NCBI GenBank assembly: GCA_026873275.1
Contig: JANTUC010000001.1
Location: 2,666,001-2,730,000 of the forward strand
Length of the DNA stretch: 64,000 nucleotides
DNA from: Pseudopithomyces maydicus
Lineage: Eukaryota; Ascomycota; Dothideomycetes; Pleosporales; Didymosphaeriaceae
Direction: 5' to 3'
Made by a program: the position numbers and the translations under genes. Below the pieces are notes generated by a model. That model was not told where the DNA came from. It did not search any database and saw nothing but the letters and a program-made list of their open reading frames with translations. Shown in pieces: positions 10,399 to 22,294 of this stretch (positions are counted from its first letter, which is position 1; each line of letters starts with the position of its first letter).

Positions 10399-13300
10399 CT
10401 AATTGTTAGACTCCCACCGTTGCTGTGGTATCTCGGGGTTATCTGAAAGGTAACTAGTGTGCTCTGCGTTCATGAACTCCTCGTCAATGGCTGGAACATC
10501 TTGCTTGGTCGGCTGGTCATAAAGAGCCTGCTGAAGTGGCGCATTCTCTTGTTGGTAAGGCATCTGGTCTACCTGACCAAATGGTGACTGATTGTAAGGT
10601 GACTGTCCGTTCGCATCACGATCATACAGTTGCTCATCAGACAAAAACTTTCCAAATGACTGTTGTTTTTGTTCTGAGCCACCAAACTCTTGCGATATAG
10701 TTGCCGGGCTCCCATTGGTCGCCGTCTGAGTAGGCTGTCCGACATCCGAGACTGCTCCATCCTTTGGTTGAACTGGAACCTTCAAATGCTCTCCAGCAGA
10801 TGTTTCCAGGAGCTCCGGGCAAAGAGCGTTAATAGTGTAGAAGAATTGGTCGCGATCGACGTTATGGGTTGACATGGGTCCGGTTTTGGCGACACCCTCT
10901 CCATGTCGAACATCACGTATGACCGACCTGGCACGTTCCCAATCTCCTTGCCGGTACAGCGCTCTCACTACTTCGCTTAGTGCACGGAAGCTAGGCTTCT
11001 TGCCTTGTGCGCCCATCTTGGTAAGCACCGTCATCATGGAACCGATACTATCGTTCTTCGCATACCCCTCAATAATGCGGTCAAAAAGATACATATCTGT
11101 GGGTTGAGCTGGTGGACCAAACAAAAGGGCAACGAGGTTATCGACCTCTTTGATTGCCGGCGGTTCCTGTTGGAAGTAATGGGTAACGAGAGAAGTGAAG
11201 ATTTGTGGACCTGGGGCGAAGCCACGACTTATCATATGCTCCATGACGGCTCGTACGCCCATAACATTGCTGTATTGCTTGAGCAAACGGTCAATAGACG
11301 TTTGGTAGAGGAACCCGTTGGGCCTCATTCCACCCTGCTCAAGTTCTTCGAATAGTTTGATGATATGATCTGCCTGTTCTTGAGGTGGGAGCCCGTCAAA
11401 CTTGTGATTATCGAAAGCGGCACGAAGAAGCATGCTGTGCGTCGCGAGATCACCTTCGATCCCTTCCTTCTCCATTTGGCGGATTAGTCTAAAGGCAGTG
11501 GTATAATCGTTGCCATCAAGGTAGAGGCTGATCAGTGCATTGTACGTGCGAGTGTCGGGTTTGATATCGAAGTTGCCAGCCCATTGAAGGACTTTATGTA
11601 CGTACGATACCTTGACTTCGTGCGGCATGCCTTTCCAACTTTGTGATTTGATTTTTCCTTTGGTGGGTAGCCCAACGATGGCGTCAACAGCACCGTTGAT
11701 TGCACCAACTTCTGGCTTTGTACGGTTGTTCACAATCTTTGCTTTAGATGGAACCTTTTTGCCAACTTTGCTTGGCGGTGTTTGCTTTTCTTTCTCGACA
11801 GCCAGCCATCGGCTGCCCATCTCATCTAATGCAGCCAAACCCGCACTGACTTCGCGACAGCTAATCAATGTGTGGATGCGCATCGACCAGCAACGTTGGT
11901 CTGGCTCAATGCCAGCGTGAATCATCCTCTCCCAGACTGCGTTCAACCCAGTTAAATCCTTTGCCTTTCCGCAACCCGTCAACATTGACAGCCAAGTGTC
12001 TATGGTCGGTTTCAAGCCGTGAGCAACCATGTGATTCCAAACTCTGACAGTTGAATCTGGTTTATACAAGGTCATGAAACCCGAGAGAAACGCATTGTAT
12101 ACCTCTAATGGGATCTGTGATTTTTTCTCTGACACTTTGTAGTGTTTTTCTGCTTCTACCCACAACTTCTCCAATTCCATAGAATTGGCTTGCATATGTA
12201 CCTGCCGACTGATACGGCTGAGGAAGAAATTCACCATATGCGAAGCCCGTTGCTCTGGTGTCGCATTTGATAGATCCAGACCTGCAGAACATCAACAAGT
12301 CAGTTGAGTGATTCGGGTAGACGGATGTCTTCAAGCACCAAACATTTATCATTATAGGGCCCAGGGAGTTTGACAGGGAAAACGTACCATTTATCTTTCT
12401 GGCCAGATCAGGAGCAGAGTCTATTTGAACAGCTATGGAACGCCGGAAATCCTCACTAAGGTTGCGTTTTATCCGCGGGTCTCCGTCCAGATGACCGAGG
12501 GCCTTATGAACTTCCGCACCAGCAAGAGTCGACGTTATTAAATTGAGGAAGATCTTATTTTCCGATTGAAGCTGTTGTAAAGAGGCAGATGGGGAAGGCG
12601 ACTCGGCAGAAAAGCAGTTGAAGATTGTGATGGCTGAGAATTGCAGCTCAGGGCTGGTGGCGTGGGCTGGATGAAATTCTTGAAGTCGCGCCCCAAAGTT
12701 CTTGCCAGTTCTAAAAGCTACTTCCGTTTCAGGAATATTTTTCCATTCGGGGCTAATAGACTCAAGGTCGTCCCGCCCGTTGCGTGACCCGAAGCGCTGG
12801 AAAAACAACTTCCACATGGACAAAAGCTCAGTCATTATCTCTTCTGTAGTGCGATTTTTCGTGGGTGTGGGCTCTTGAGCTTTATTCATCGTATTTGTGT
12901 TTTTTGCCATGGATACCAAAAGTTGAAAGGTTATGTTTGCGATGGCCTGCTTCCATGCATTCGAGGGTGTTATACCAAGCTTTTCGTATCGAAAGAGAAG
13001 TTCCGTTGGCGTGGGTACTTCGGTATTGCCCCTTTGGAACTCGTGGCATATGAAGTTGCCGAGGCGCAAGAATATTTTGCCAGCTGCGAGATGGTGGACA
13101 TCGGCGAAGGAGGGGTCTGTCAAGGCGGGGACGTCTCGAGAAGTGTAGGTCTTGTCGAAAATGTTCCAGGCTACTTTGGTACCCTCGGACGATTTATATT
13201 CTAAGTTATCGTGTATTTTCTGTGCTACAGGTGTGGTTTTGGTCTGCCTTGTATTCGCACCATGGTGCCGCACGGGCAGGTCTGTAGGTGGGAGGTCTTC

Positions 13301-13543
13301 ATGACTGGCCTCTTGCTGACGTTGAGCCTCCGAATCAACACTCTTTTGTTCTCCTCCCTGCGCGGTATTGTGTCTGTTGCTGGTTCCCTCCGACGACCGT
13401 AGTGGTGCTTCCTGGGTGGTGTTCAGTTGCTTGTTGCGGAACGAAACGATGGTCCGTCCAGGAGGCAATTGGGGATATCTCGGCGCGAGGAGTGGGCGAC
13501 GGAGCTGCAGCCTACATTGCTGGCAGACATACGATCGCATCAT
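10399..13543 (-). CDS. Mitochondrial pentatricopeptide repeat (PPR) protein
   Basis: Predicted organelle RNA-binding protein of 1,012 residues. Two exons on the minus strand, 13543-12388 and 12281-10399, joined by a GTACGT...CTGCAG intron of 106 nt with agreeing phase. The N-terminus (MMRSYVCQQCRLQLRRPLL...) is basic, Arg/Leu-rich and free of acids, as in mitochondrial presequences. Tandem PPR-like helices fill the middle, with units such as EVYNAFLSGFM, DTWLSMLTGCGKAKDLTGL, RTYNALISLYLDGNDYTTA and FRALSEVVRALYRQGDWERA. The C-terminal 130 residues are Gln/Asn/Pro-rich and disordered. Fungal proteins of this build (for example the CYA5/Pet309 group) act in mitochondrial mRNA stability or translation; assignment to a specific target is not possible from sequence alone. 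It is divergently paired with the histidine phosphatase gene. Confidence 0.88.
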
Positions 13544-13780
13544 GGCGCCGGGCGGGCTCGAACGGCTTCGGAACTGATGGCATCGACTCTCTTTTTCGCG
13601 TCTCTCAGTCGCGGTCGAATCGCGCTAGCCATAACTGGCAATCCCGCCCGCAAGGCCCAAGCTTCTCCACGTGCAATGGCGGTGACGTCTGAACCGCGCC
13701 ATCTTTCTTTGATATCTGGTCTTCGACAGGCAAGCATTGCGGAACACCTTCTGGTGCTTCGATTGATCTAATTGGATACA
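13544..13780. promoter_or_regulatory. Shared bidirectional promoter region (PPR gene / histidine phosphatase)
   Basis: Only 237 bp separate the two start codons of divergent genes, so both promoters must lie in or overlap this stretch. No TATA box was seen, as is common for housekeeping fungal promoters. Confidence 0.55.
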
Positions 13781-15735
13781 ATGACAACCTTCGTTCCTCG
13801 TGCACCGTACACTAAAGAGGAGCTCTCGCAGCTCTACCCACAGGAGCTTGAGCTGCAGCTGGTCCAAGTCGTGAGTTTGAGCATAATAATTGACCTCTGC
13901 CTTTGTACTGACACGGTCCTAGCTCCTCCGCCATGGTTAGTATATAGTATCATGCCTCGTTGCATGCCAGCCAGAACTGACCAATCCGATCAGGAGAAAG
14001 AAGCCCTGTGTCACCTCGCTTCCAGAATGTAAATATACGTAGAACTTCCCACGTGCTACCGCGAGCTAACTATATGGACATAGACGGGCTTGAGACCTTG
14101 TTGGTGCTGTCTTTAAATTGGAAAATTCGAATGTTAACCCGTGCAAGATTGGCCGTACTGCAACTCGGCCCGCCAGTTTTCCAGTGTGGTGATGGCAACG
14201 ACAGATTGGTCGAAATGGGACCAACTGAAATACAGACGGAGACTAGAGACTTTTGGTTTGGACGATGGTCCTGGTAGGATCACCTCCTATTGTTCCGGAG
14301 GTCATAGCCACTAAATTTAAGCAGTGATTGCCTCAGGACCAGAAGGGGAGTTTGACGGCATTTGGTACGCCCATTCTCATGTTCCCAAAACTTAGACTGA
14401 CGCAGCTCCTCAAGCCAACCAGGCGAGCTCACCGACAAGGGCCGCGAAACAACACTCGCCCTGGGCCAACGCCTCCGCCGGCTCTATGTAGATCAACTAC
14501 ACTTCATGCCCAAGCTCATCTCCGACTCAGACATGATATATTTAAGGGCAACTCCCATCCCGCGAGCTCTTGAATCTGTCCAGCAAGCCTTCTACGGCTT
14601 TTATCCCCCTAGCGCCAGGACAGCGGACTTCCCAAGCCCTACCATCATCACACGAACACCCGCAGACGAAACCCTCTTCCCCAACGATGGCAACTGTCGA
14701 CGCTTTGCTCACCTCAGCCGCGCCTTTGCTAACCGCGCCGCCCAGCGCTGGAACCAAACCGAAGACGTGCAGTATCTTTCCAAACTCTTCACCAAGTGGA
14801 TGCCAGGGAATCACCCCGTCGCGGTAGATTCCCACCCTAGACTGTCAGGTATCATGGACACCATCAATGCGACCGATGCTCACGGCCCCGCGACAAAGCT
14901 CCCCAAGGAATTCTATGATCCCAAAGCCCGCGCCATCATCGACAGGATCGGCGTGGAAGAGTGGTTCGAAGGCTACAAGGAAAGTGCAGAGTACCGCATG
15001 CTCGGTATCGGCGGACTAATGGGCGACATCACGAGTCGCATGACGGGCAGCGTCGAACGCAACGGCAACGACGGTCTCGTAGAAGTAGGCGGCGAAAATG
15101 GCGACCTGGGCCACGGCCGAGGCGGCGAGACGGACATCAAGCTTGCTCTGTCCGGCTGCCACGATACCACGCTTGCAGCATGTCTGACGAGTCTTGGTGC
15201 CTTCGACGGCGAGAAGTGGCCGCCGTTCACGAGCCACATTGCTTTTGAGCTCTTCCGCAAGAAAGCTAGGACGACGGGCGCGCAGTCTCTTTCTGACGTG
15301 CCGCCTTCAGCAGGGACATTGAGAGTCTCAGACGAGAAGCCGCAGAGCTGGTGGAAGTCACTGTTTGGCAGTAACAAGGCTGCAAGTGAGCCAGTGCCCG
15401 AGCCGGAAGGCATCGCGCGGAAACCATTGACGGACCTCACACCGGAGCAGCGAGACGAGCTTAGGAACTACTACGTGAGGATTAGGTACAATGACAAGAT
15501 TATGCAGATACCCGGGTGTAAGGCGCAAGGCAAACACTTGGAAGGCGACACAACATTTTGCACTCTGGTAGGTGGAAAAAGCGATTTGGATGAACATAAG
15601 AAACTGACTGCGTGATAGGAAGCGTTCAAGGGAATCGTTGATAAGTTTACCCCTAAGAACTGGAAGCATGCTTGTGCTTCGAACGTGGACGGTCCTTCAT
15701 TCCCTAAGGAGCTGGAGCCTGCTGGGTACGAGTAG
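13781..15735 (+). CDS. Histidine phosphatase (acid phosphatase branch) with micro-exons
   Basis: Histidine phosphatase superfamily enzyme, 532 residues; it removes phosphate through a phospho-histidine. Eight exons reconstruct with matching phases: 13781-13870, 13923-13935, 13994-14028, 14084-14099, 14148-14273, 14325-14364, 14406-15567 and 15619-15735. The 13-nt second exon encodes the start of the catalytic signature, giving LLRHGERSP (His34) only after splicing. The 16-nt fourth exon joins on to give GLRPYWPYC, a block typical of this group. Its donor is GTTGGT, a weak match, but it is the only choice that restores the block. The proton donor pair is SGCHDTTLA (His359-Asp360). A disordered insert lies at about residues 405-450. 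No signal peptide is visible, so an intracellular role such as that of lysophosphatidate-type phosphatases is possible; this is inference. Confidence 0.88.
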
Positions 15736-16139
15736 AATCAATCGTAACGTTACACCATCTGGAGAACGAGCATAGAAGGATGCAGTCGAGATCAATGAGC
15801 AACACGTGAAATAGAGAGGTGTCGTAGGGAAAAGGCCTTCGGGCGTGTTTAACTTTTCGTTCGCAATCATGATCACGCAAATAATTACTACCCTTGGGTT
15901 CAATCTGAGCATACAAACTACTCTCCCTCCCTCCCAGAGAGTCTTCGGGTACTTGCAGTAGACCTGTCGAAAATAAGTCCATCATAATCGTAGGACATAA
16001 TGCACGTGGTGCTCCATCCAATCCTTTCCGACCAATTTCTTGACAAAACCGAGAAAACGCCACCGCTTATGATGTGATTAAGGTGGGCTTCACTGGAGCC
16101 CTAAGACGCCAAATCTAAGTTTGATACCGAACAGACCCC
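15736..16139. other. Convergent intergenic gap
   Basis: A 404 bp gap between the 3' ends of the phosphatase (+) and TAF4 (-). It holds only 3' flanking sequence; no gene or repeat seen. Confidence 0.5.
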
Positions 16140-18020
16140 TCAGCGCATCAAAGGTGTCGCAGGAGCTGCGCGCGGCCGCTCCTCGCTCTTACCGTCGGGC
16201 GGTGCGCTGCGCATGCGTGCTATGATTTGCGTGAGTGCCTTTCGCTCTTTGCCGTCAAGCTCAAGAACGTGCACAAGATCTCGAAGTTGAATCTTGTCCC
16301 CTTCATCACCTTTTTCTAGGTCACCACCTCGGAACTCGCGTTTCCTGGCGGTCAATGCAGCATCCTGCTGGGCAACCGCTGGAGTAGCAGTTCCACTACC
16401 GCCGCCACCCGCGTTGGCATTGCTCCGCGGTGTAGATTTGCCAGAACCGCCGCCACCTTTACCCATATCCATCCAGGAGTATTTCTTCTTTTTACCTCCG
16501 AGGGCCAAGGCGGCCGTCTCGTTGGCTCGCGCATGCACCGCTTCGTCCGTGTTGTTACCTTTGTTAACACGGTCTCGCTCCTTCTTCGTCAATGGCCTTT
16601 CGATTATAGGGGCTGGTGCTGCAGCAGTCGCATCAGCTCCGGTGGCTGTATTTCCTTGCAGACGTTTCTGTCGCTTGGCAATACGGGCCTTCTCGAACTT
16701 CTCGTCCTCCAACATTCTACGCTTGAGGTGTTCCACAGTAGGATTAGAATGAAACTGTATGGTAGACTGGTTGGCTGGTGGCACGTCATTCGGAGGCGTA
16801 GGCAAACGTGCGGTAGGGCTGCCGGTATTATCCGTGGCTTCCCATGACGTCTTTGATATGTTTGGTGCTGCAACTTCTGTGCGTCGGGATTCTCCATTGG
16901 CGACAGCTACGTCGGCCAAGTTTGGAGGGACGACGATACCTTGACCGGTGGCTCGACGGCCTTGGGCCAAGGCAAACGCATCTTCGATCACTGTGCGCAC
17001 ACGTTCCTCTGCTGCAAGAGACACGAGACTGACAAGGTCAACAAGCGGCGCGCCGTTGTTCAGTAGACTAGTCGCCTGGAGTTCCACAACAGATTCTCCA
17101 CCAGACCCACCCATCTCGCGACGTTGAACATTCTGGACGGCACTGGGGATTTTGTCGAACAGACCCTCCAAATCCAGCTTAATACCGTGCTCATAGACCT
17201 TTTTGGACATGCGATGGCGCACCCCGGCGGCGAGGAGGAAGGGATCTGTCAGCGGAAGCGAGGCTGCTTCGTTCAGTATACGCGCCACGGTGGAATGCTT
17301 CTGCCGTAGCTCTTCTTCCTGCTGCTCCTGGGTCCTGGCCTGGCTCAGCGCACCACTTCCCTGGTAGGCGCCGTGGCTGGCCTGCTGACTCCACTGGTTG
17401 AAACTGCCATGCGGGGACATGGTAGACGACATACTCTGGGAGCCATACGACTGGAGCAAAGCCTCGGCCTCCTTGTCCAAATCGATACCGGAGCCTGTGA
17501 TGACGTCGGCGAGTGTATTGGGGTTCGAGTCCTTTGCCGTGCTCTTCTCCAGCTCGTCGTCCTTCTGGGCCTTGCTCGCAGGCACCTTGGGCGGCAGCAT
17601 GGCACCGGGATAGGGCGGACGCGCATCTGGCTGGTAGTTCTGGGGCTGGTACGGCTGCGGCTGATGGAAGGACGGGGTCGAGGGCTGCGAGGGCGCGGGC
17701 GAGTGGGGCAGAGGGTGGTATTGATTTGCGGGCGGCGAGGTTGCGTAGGGCGAGGTGTGGGTGGAATACTGCGGGTTCGAGTTGGAGAAGGGCGAGTTGT
17801 ACTGGGAGTGCGAGCCGCCGCTGTAGGGCGACATGGGCTGCGGCGACAGTCGCTGGCGCTTTGCGGGCGGGATGCCGCCGCTGGTGGGAGACATGGCGCC
17901 TGGAGACTGCTGGTAGGGCGAGTATGCGCGTGAGGCATGCACGTTGTGCTGGGTCTGCAGCGGGGGCATGCCGTGCATGTTGTGCTGGTAGGGCGACTGG
18001 TTGTAGGGCGGCTGGGCCAT
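16140..18020 (-). CDS. taf4: TFIID subunit TAF4
   Basis: TBP-associated factor 4, a structural TFIID subunit that pairs with TAF12 through a histone fold. Single exon, 626 residues. Residues 1-150 are a Pro/Gln/Ser/Tyr-rich disordered region with repeated SPY/QSPY units. The conserved C-terminal TAF4 domain starts near LADVITGSGIDLDKEAEAL (about residue 170) and includes KHSTVARILNEAASLPLTDPFLLAAGVRHRM. It then runs through a basic coiled region (VEHLKRRMLEDEKFEKARIAKRQKRL), a KKKKYSWMDMG block, and the terminal helix QLRDLVHVLELDGKERKALTQ. Length and order match fungal TAF4. The start chosen is the only Met before the QSPY repeats. It is divergent from the Ysh1 gene. Confidence 0.92.
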   Translation of the reverse strand: MAQPPYNQSPYQHNMHGMPPLQTQHNVHASRAYSPYQQSPGAMSPTSGGIPPAKRQRLSPQPMSPYSGGSHSQYNSPFSNSNPQYSTHTSPYATSPPANQYHPLPHSPAPSQPSTPSFHQPQPYQPQNYQPDARPPYPGAMLPPKVPASKAQKDDELEKSTAKDSNPNTLADVITGSGIDLDKEAEALLQSYGSQSMSSTMSPHGSFNQWSQQASHGAYQGSGALSQARTQEQQEEELRQKHSTVARILNEAASLPLTDPFLLAAGVRHRMSKKVYEHGIKLDLEGLFDKIPSAVQNVQRREMGGSGGESVVELQATSLLNNGAPLVDLVSLVSLAAEERVRTVIEDAFALAQGRRATGQGIVVPPNLADVAVANGESRRTEVAAPNISKTSWEATDNTGSPTARLPTPPNDVPPANQSTIQFHSNPTVEHLKRRMLEDEKFEKARIAKRQKRLQGNTATGADATAAAPAPIIERPLTKKERDRVNKGNNTDEAVHARANETAALALGGKKKKYSWMDMGKGGGGSGKSTPRSNANAGGGGSGTATPAVAQQDAALTARKREFRGGDLEKGDEGDKIQLRDLVHVLELDGKERKALTQIIARMRSAPPDGKSEERPRAAPATPLMR

Positions 18021-18576
18021 GGCGGGCAGCGAGCGCGGTCGCTCGTTCCCTCGACGCGGGCGTTGTTTCTTTCTGACCTGGGCGCTCTCGGTGGCTTATG
18101 CGCGCGTGCAGCAGCAGCGACGGGGACGGCGATGGCTCGGGCGGGCGGGCTGCGGCGGCGGGCGATGGGTGCAGCGCGCAGGGGACGGAGCGGGCGGTGT
18201 TGCGGGTTCGGCCGGGGTGGTAATGGCGGCGAGGGTGGTGCTGGTGGTGCTGGTGGTGGTGGAGCAGCAAGCGCAGTCGCAATCCATCCACAGCAAGTCG
18301 CGGTGCACCGTGCCTCGGCTAAACCGCGGGCCCGCTGGACAATCAAAGGCGCGCCTGGGAATGCTTTCAAGGCCATCGCAGGCACGTCGCGTGTCACTCT
18401 CCCGCCGACTCACCCTCTGGAGCCGCCGTTAGATGGGCGCTGCCTGGTGAAAGACTGCCCGCTCGTAGAAAACACCCTGCCTCCGACCTGCTTCCCCCAT
18501 CCTGTCGCATAGCTCCTCCGCAGCTCCGCCGAGCCCACCACCCGTACACAAGCAAGCGCATCCGCACGCAACCACA
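18021..18576. promoter_or_regulatory. Bidirectional promoter region, TAF4 / Ysh1
   Basis: A 556 bp GC-rich gap between divergent start codons. It contains a GGTGCTGGTGGTGCTGGTGG-type GC-rich triplet repeat around 18238-18265 and no clear TATA box. Both neighbours are essential RNA polymerase II pathway genes, so shared control is plausible. Confidence 0.5.
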
Positions 18577-21501
18577 ATGGCCACAAAGCGCAAGGCCGCG
18601 CAGATGGCGCCTGCCGACGAGGACCCCGTAGACCCCTCCGACGAGCTCATGTTCCTGTGTCTGGGCGGCGGCAACGAGGTCGGCCGCTCATGTCACATCC
18701 TCCAGTACAAGGGCAAGACGGTCATGGTGCGTCAACATGAACTGGGATGAGACAAGGCGTGTTGCTGACTGATGGTAGCTCGATGCTGGCATGCACCCGG
18801 CTCACATAGGCATGATGGCGTTGCCCTACTACGACACGTTCGATCTCAGCACCGTAGATGTGCTCTTGATCTCACAGTACGTATCACGGTTCTTGCCCGC
18901 AATCATGTGGTATTTGGAGGACGAGCGTGGCGCATCACTGCAGTCGGACATTCAGATATTGGGCACTGTGCGCCCCTTCATGTATACGAGAACCAATGGA
19001 ATAAATTTATATCGTACTGTTCGGCTCGGTGATGTGTCTGCTCTCGTCACCATCTACTCTCTTGTACATAGAACTGAAGAACCACATCCGTCTGGCCAGT
19101 CGCTAACACATACACAGTTTCCATGTCGACCATGCCGCCTCTCTGCCCTACGTACTGGCCAAGACCAACTTCAAAGGCCGCGTCTTCATGACCCATGCCA
19201 CAAAGGCCATCTACAAATGGCTGATCGCAGATTCCGTCCGAGTTGGCAACATGGGTAGCTCCGCAGAAAACACAGTGTCCATGTACACAGAGCAAGACCA
19301 CAACAAAACCTTCCCCAACATCGAGACGATCGACTTTTACACCACACATACCGTTGCCGGCATTCGAATAACACCATACCCCGCAGGCCATGTTCTGGGC
19401 GCTGCAATGTTCCAGATTGAGATCGCAGGCCTTAAGATTCTGTTCACTGGTGACTACTCACGAGAAGATGACCGCCATTTGGTATCAGCGAGTATACCCA
19501 AAGGCGTCAAGATTGACGTCCTCATAACCGAGTCAACCTTTGGTATCTCAACCCACACACCACGCGTGCAGCGAGAGGCTCAATTGATGAAATCCATCAC
19601 CGACATCCTTAACCGTGGTGGACGTGCCCTTCTTCCCGTTTTCGCCCTCGGTCGTGCACAAGAGCTCCTCCTAATTCTAGACGAGTATTGGGCCAAACAT
19701 CCGGAATACCAAAAGATTCCCATTTACTACAATTCTAGCTTGGCCCGAAAGTGTATGGTTGTCTACCAGACATACGTCTCCGCTATGAACGACAACATCA
19801 AACGTCTCTTCCGTGAGCGCATGGCCGAAGCCGAAGCAGCGGGCGACGTGAGCAAAGGTGGGCCCTGGGACTTCCGCTTTGTACGTAGTCTAAAATCGCT
19901 CGAGCGTTTTGACGATGTAGGTGGATGCGTCATGTTGGCTTCGCCTGGTATGATGCAGTCGGGTACGTCGCGCGAGCTGCTCGAGAAATGGGCACCAGAT
20001 CCACGAAACGGGGTGGTAATCACAGGTTACTCTGTCGAAGGTACCATGGCTAAAGAGATTGTAAAGGAACCAGAGGAAATCCCTTGCGTGACCCAACGAG
20101 GCAATCAGTCGCGGAAACCTGGACAGCACGATGGTCAGCAACAAATGAAGATACCGCGCCGGTGCACAGTGCAAGAGTTTAGTTTTGCCGCACACGTCGA
20201 CGGTAAAGAGAACATGGAATTTGTCGCCGAAGTCAATGCGCCTGTAGTCGTAAGTCTTTTTGTTCCATCTAAAGATATAGAGCTGACTGTCCTTTCTGCT
20301 TTAGATTCTGGTCCACGGCGAGAAAGGCAACATGAACCGTCTGAAGTCCAAACTCCTCAGCTTCAACGCCCAACGAAAAGACCCTGTGAAGATATTCTCA
20401 CCCGCGAACTGTGAGGAGCTGCGCATTCCCTTCCGAACTGACAAAATTGCCAAGGTAGTCGGCAAGCTCGCTTCCATCTCGCCACCTTTACCCCGTGCGA
20501 AGACCGAGGATGAGGAGAACGGTGACGCAGAAGAGCAGCCAAATCTCATCAGTGGTGTTCTTATTCAGCACGAGACCGACTTCAAGCTCTCGTTTATGGC
20601 ACCCGAGGACCTGAAAGAGTACGCTGGTCTGACAACCACCACTATCATGTGTAAGCAGTCTATGAGGCTATCAGCCGCAGGGGTGGATCTCATTCGGTGG
20701 GTACTTGAAGGCGCGTTCGGTGCGATCAAAGAGGAAGAGGTCGTGGACAAGGCGGTTGATGGCAAACAAGTGAATGGTAACAGCAATGGTATCAAAGAAG
20801 ACGCAGACGAAGAGATCAGCCGATCAAGCACCAAGTACGTAGTCATGGATTGCGTAGACGTGCTATGCAGATCCGGCGGCATCGTAGACGTCATCTGGGA
20901 GGGCAACGTGATCAACGACGGCATCGCCGACGCAGTGCTTGCCGCGCTCTGCACCGTGGAGAGCTCCCCGGCAGCTGTGAAACAGTCATCCCGTCAGCAC
21001 TCCCACAGCCATAACCACAACAACTCCTCCACAGACGAGCTATCCCTCCGTTTCAAGGGCCCACATCCCCACCGCACCGCCGACCCCTCCACCCGCCTCT
21101 CCCGCCTCTTCCTCATCCTCGAAAACCAATTCGGCGCCGACGCCGTCAAACCCATCACCCTGCCCCGCACATCTTCCTCTCTCCCGCCTCTCGCCCCTCT
21201 CACCGCTCCGTCCACCCCCGCCGACGCTCCCAACGGCTCTACCACGGACATCACCGCGCCTTACTCCGTCGCCGGTGCAACATCTGTGACCCCCGAGCTA
21301 TCTCCGGAAGACAAGGCGGAGCTACGCCGTCTACACAACTTGGGAATACCTGTGCCGGGCATCGAGATCAAGTTCGACAAGTATGCGGCGCGCGTATGGC
21401 TGGAGGATTTGGACGTCGAGTGTGCGAACAAGACGCTCAAGGCGAGGATAAAAGCTGTGGTGGAGCGAGGTGTCGAGACCGTGAGTGGGTTGTGGGCTTA
21501 A
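18577..21501 (+). CDS. ysh1: Endoribonuclease Ysh1 / CPSF73
   Basis: Catalytic subunit of the cleavage and polyadenylation factor; a nuclear metallo-beta-lactamase/beta-CASP nuclease that cuts pre-mRNA 3' ends. Exons 18577-18726, 18779-18876, 19118-20249 and 20305-21501 give 858 residues. The metal motif HFHVDH (residues 83-88) is created by the second splice: its first His codon is split by a 241-nt intron. Other zinc ligands and beta-CASP blocks are present: PAGHVLGAAMF, LFTGDYSREDDRHL, VLITESTFG, LLPVFALGRAQELL, YYNSSLARKC, SPGMMQSGTSRE, VITGYSVEGTMAKEI and FAAHVDGKENMEF. The C-terminal domain that binds Cft2/CPSF100-type partners follows, with a low-complexity His/Asn/Ser insert at about residues 660-760. 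Start chosen at the first Met, 27 residues before the LCLGGGNEVGRSC block. Confidence 0.96.
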
Positions 21502-22294
21502 GTAGAGCAGCCATCAGTCAGTTCGTGGCATAGAAGTTAGCCTAAGTACTGGAGGTGTCACCACATCAACGAAAGTTTTGTATGAGCTATGCGGAGGAAC
21601 TGGATTGGCAGGGTGGATGTGGCACATCGGCGTTTCGTGGGGGGTCTAGTCGATTGTTTGATTATCCAGCTCGTGGAAGCGCGGACGTTGAGGGGGACAG
21701 GCTCATGACTGGCGTGCTTGAGAGAACCCAAAGACATTTTTAGATACGACACTGTGTTTGCAAACTTCATCTGCACTGATCACACTGTTGCGGCTAGGTC
21801 TAAGGCACAGAAGACTGATTTTGTGATCTCAGCACAATGAACCCACTTTTCAAAGCTCCGGTACAAATCCTTGTCTTGTGCATGCAGAGTAAATCAAAAT
21901 GGTTCACCATTTGTATCATGATCCGTCAATGATTCATTTTATTTCGATCTATTCATGATGTAGGAAATTAAATACAGACAAAGACATGCCTAATGACCTC
22001 GAAGCTCCCTTGAGCTTCAGTGTGCTTAAATGTTTGCAGACCCATGAGTGTCCACCCAGGTGCAGGTGTTTGTGGTGTGAACTGATCTAACCAGCACGGA
22101 CCGAGGGAAATAAAAGAAATTTTGCTAGTAGATGAAGGGACTTCAGAAGATACATGTGAATGAATTGGGAAATTCGAAAGGACAAACAGAGAGGAGAGTG
22201 GAAAGAAAGCAAAGAAAACTTTTGGGGGCTGTATCCTTCAAAGCATGATCGAGACCACGGCTTATTGAAAGGGTAAGTGGGAGGGCCAATCTGT
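21502..22294. other. Convergent intergenic gap
   Basis: A 793 bp gap between the 3' ends of Ysh1 (+) and the GNAT-domain gene (-). AT-rich around 21880-21980. No supported gene. Confidence 0.5.

Noticed and set aside
17191..18397. Long overlapping frames (350-366 codons) over the start of TAF4
   Set aside because: Arg/Pro/His/Ala-rich shadow frames caused by the GC- and repeat-rich TAF4 N-terminus and promoter.
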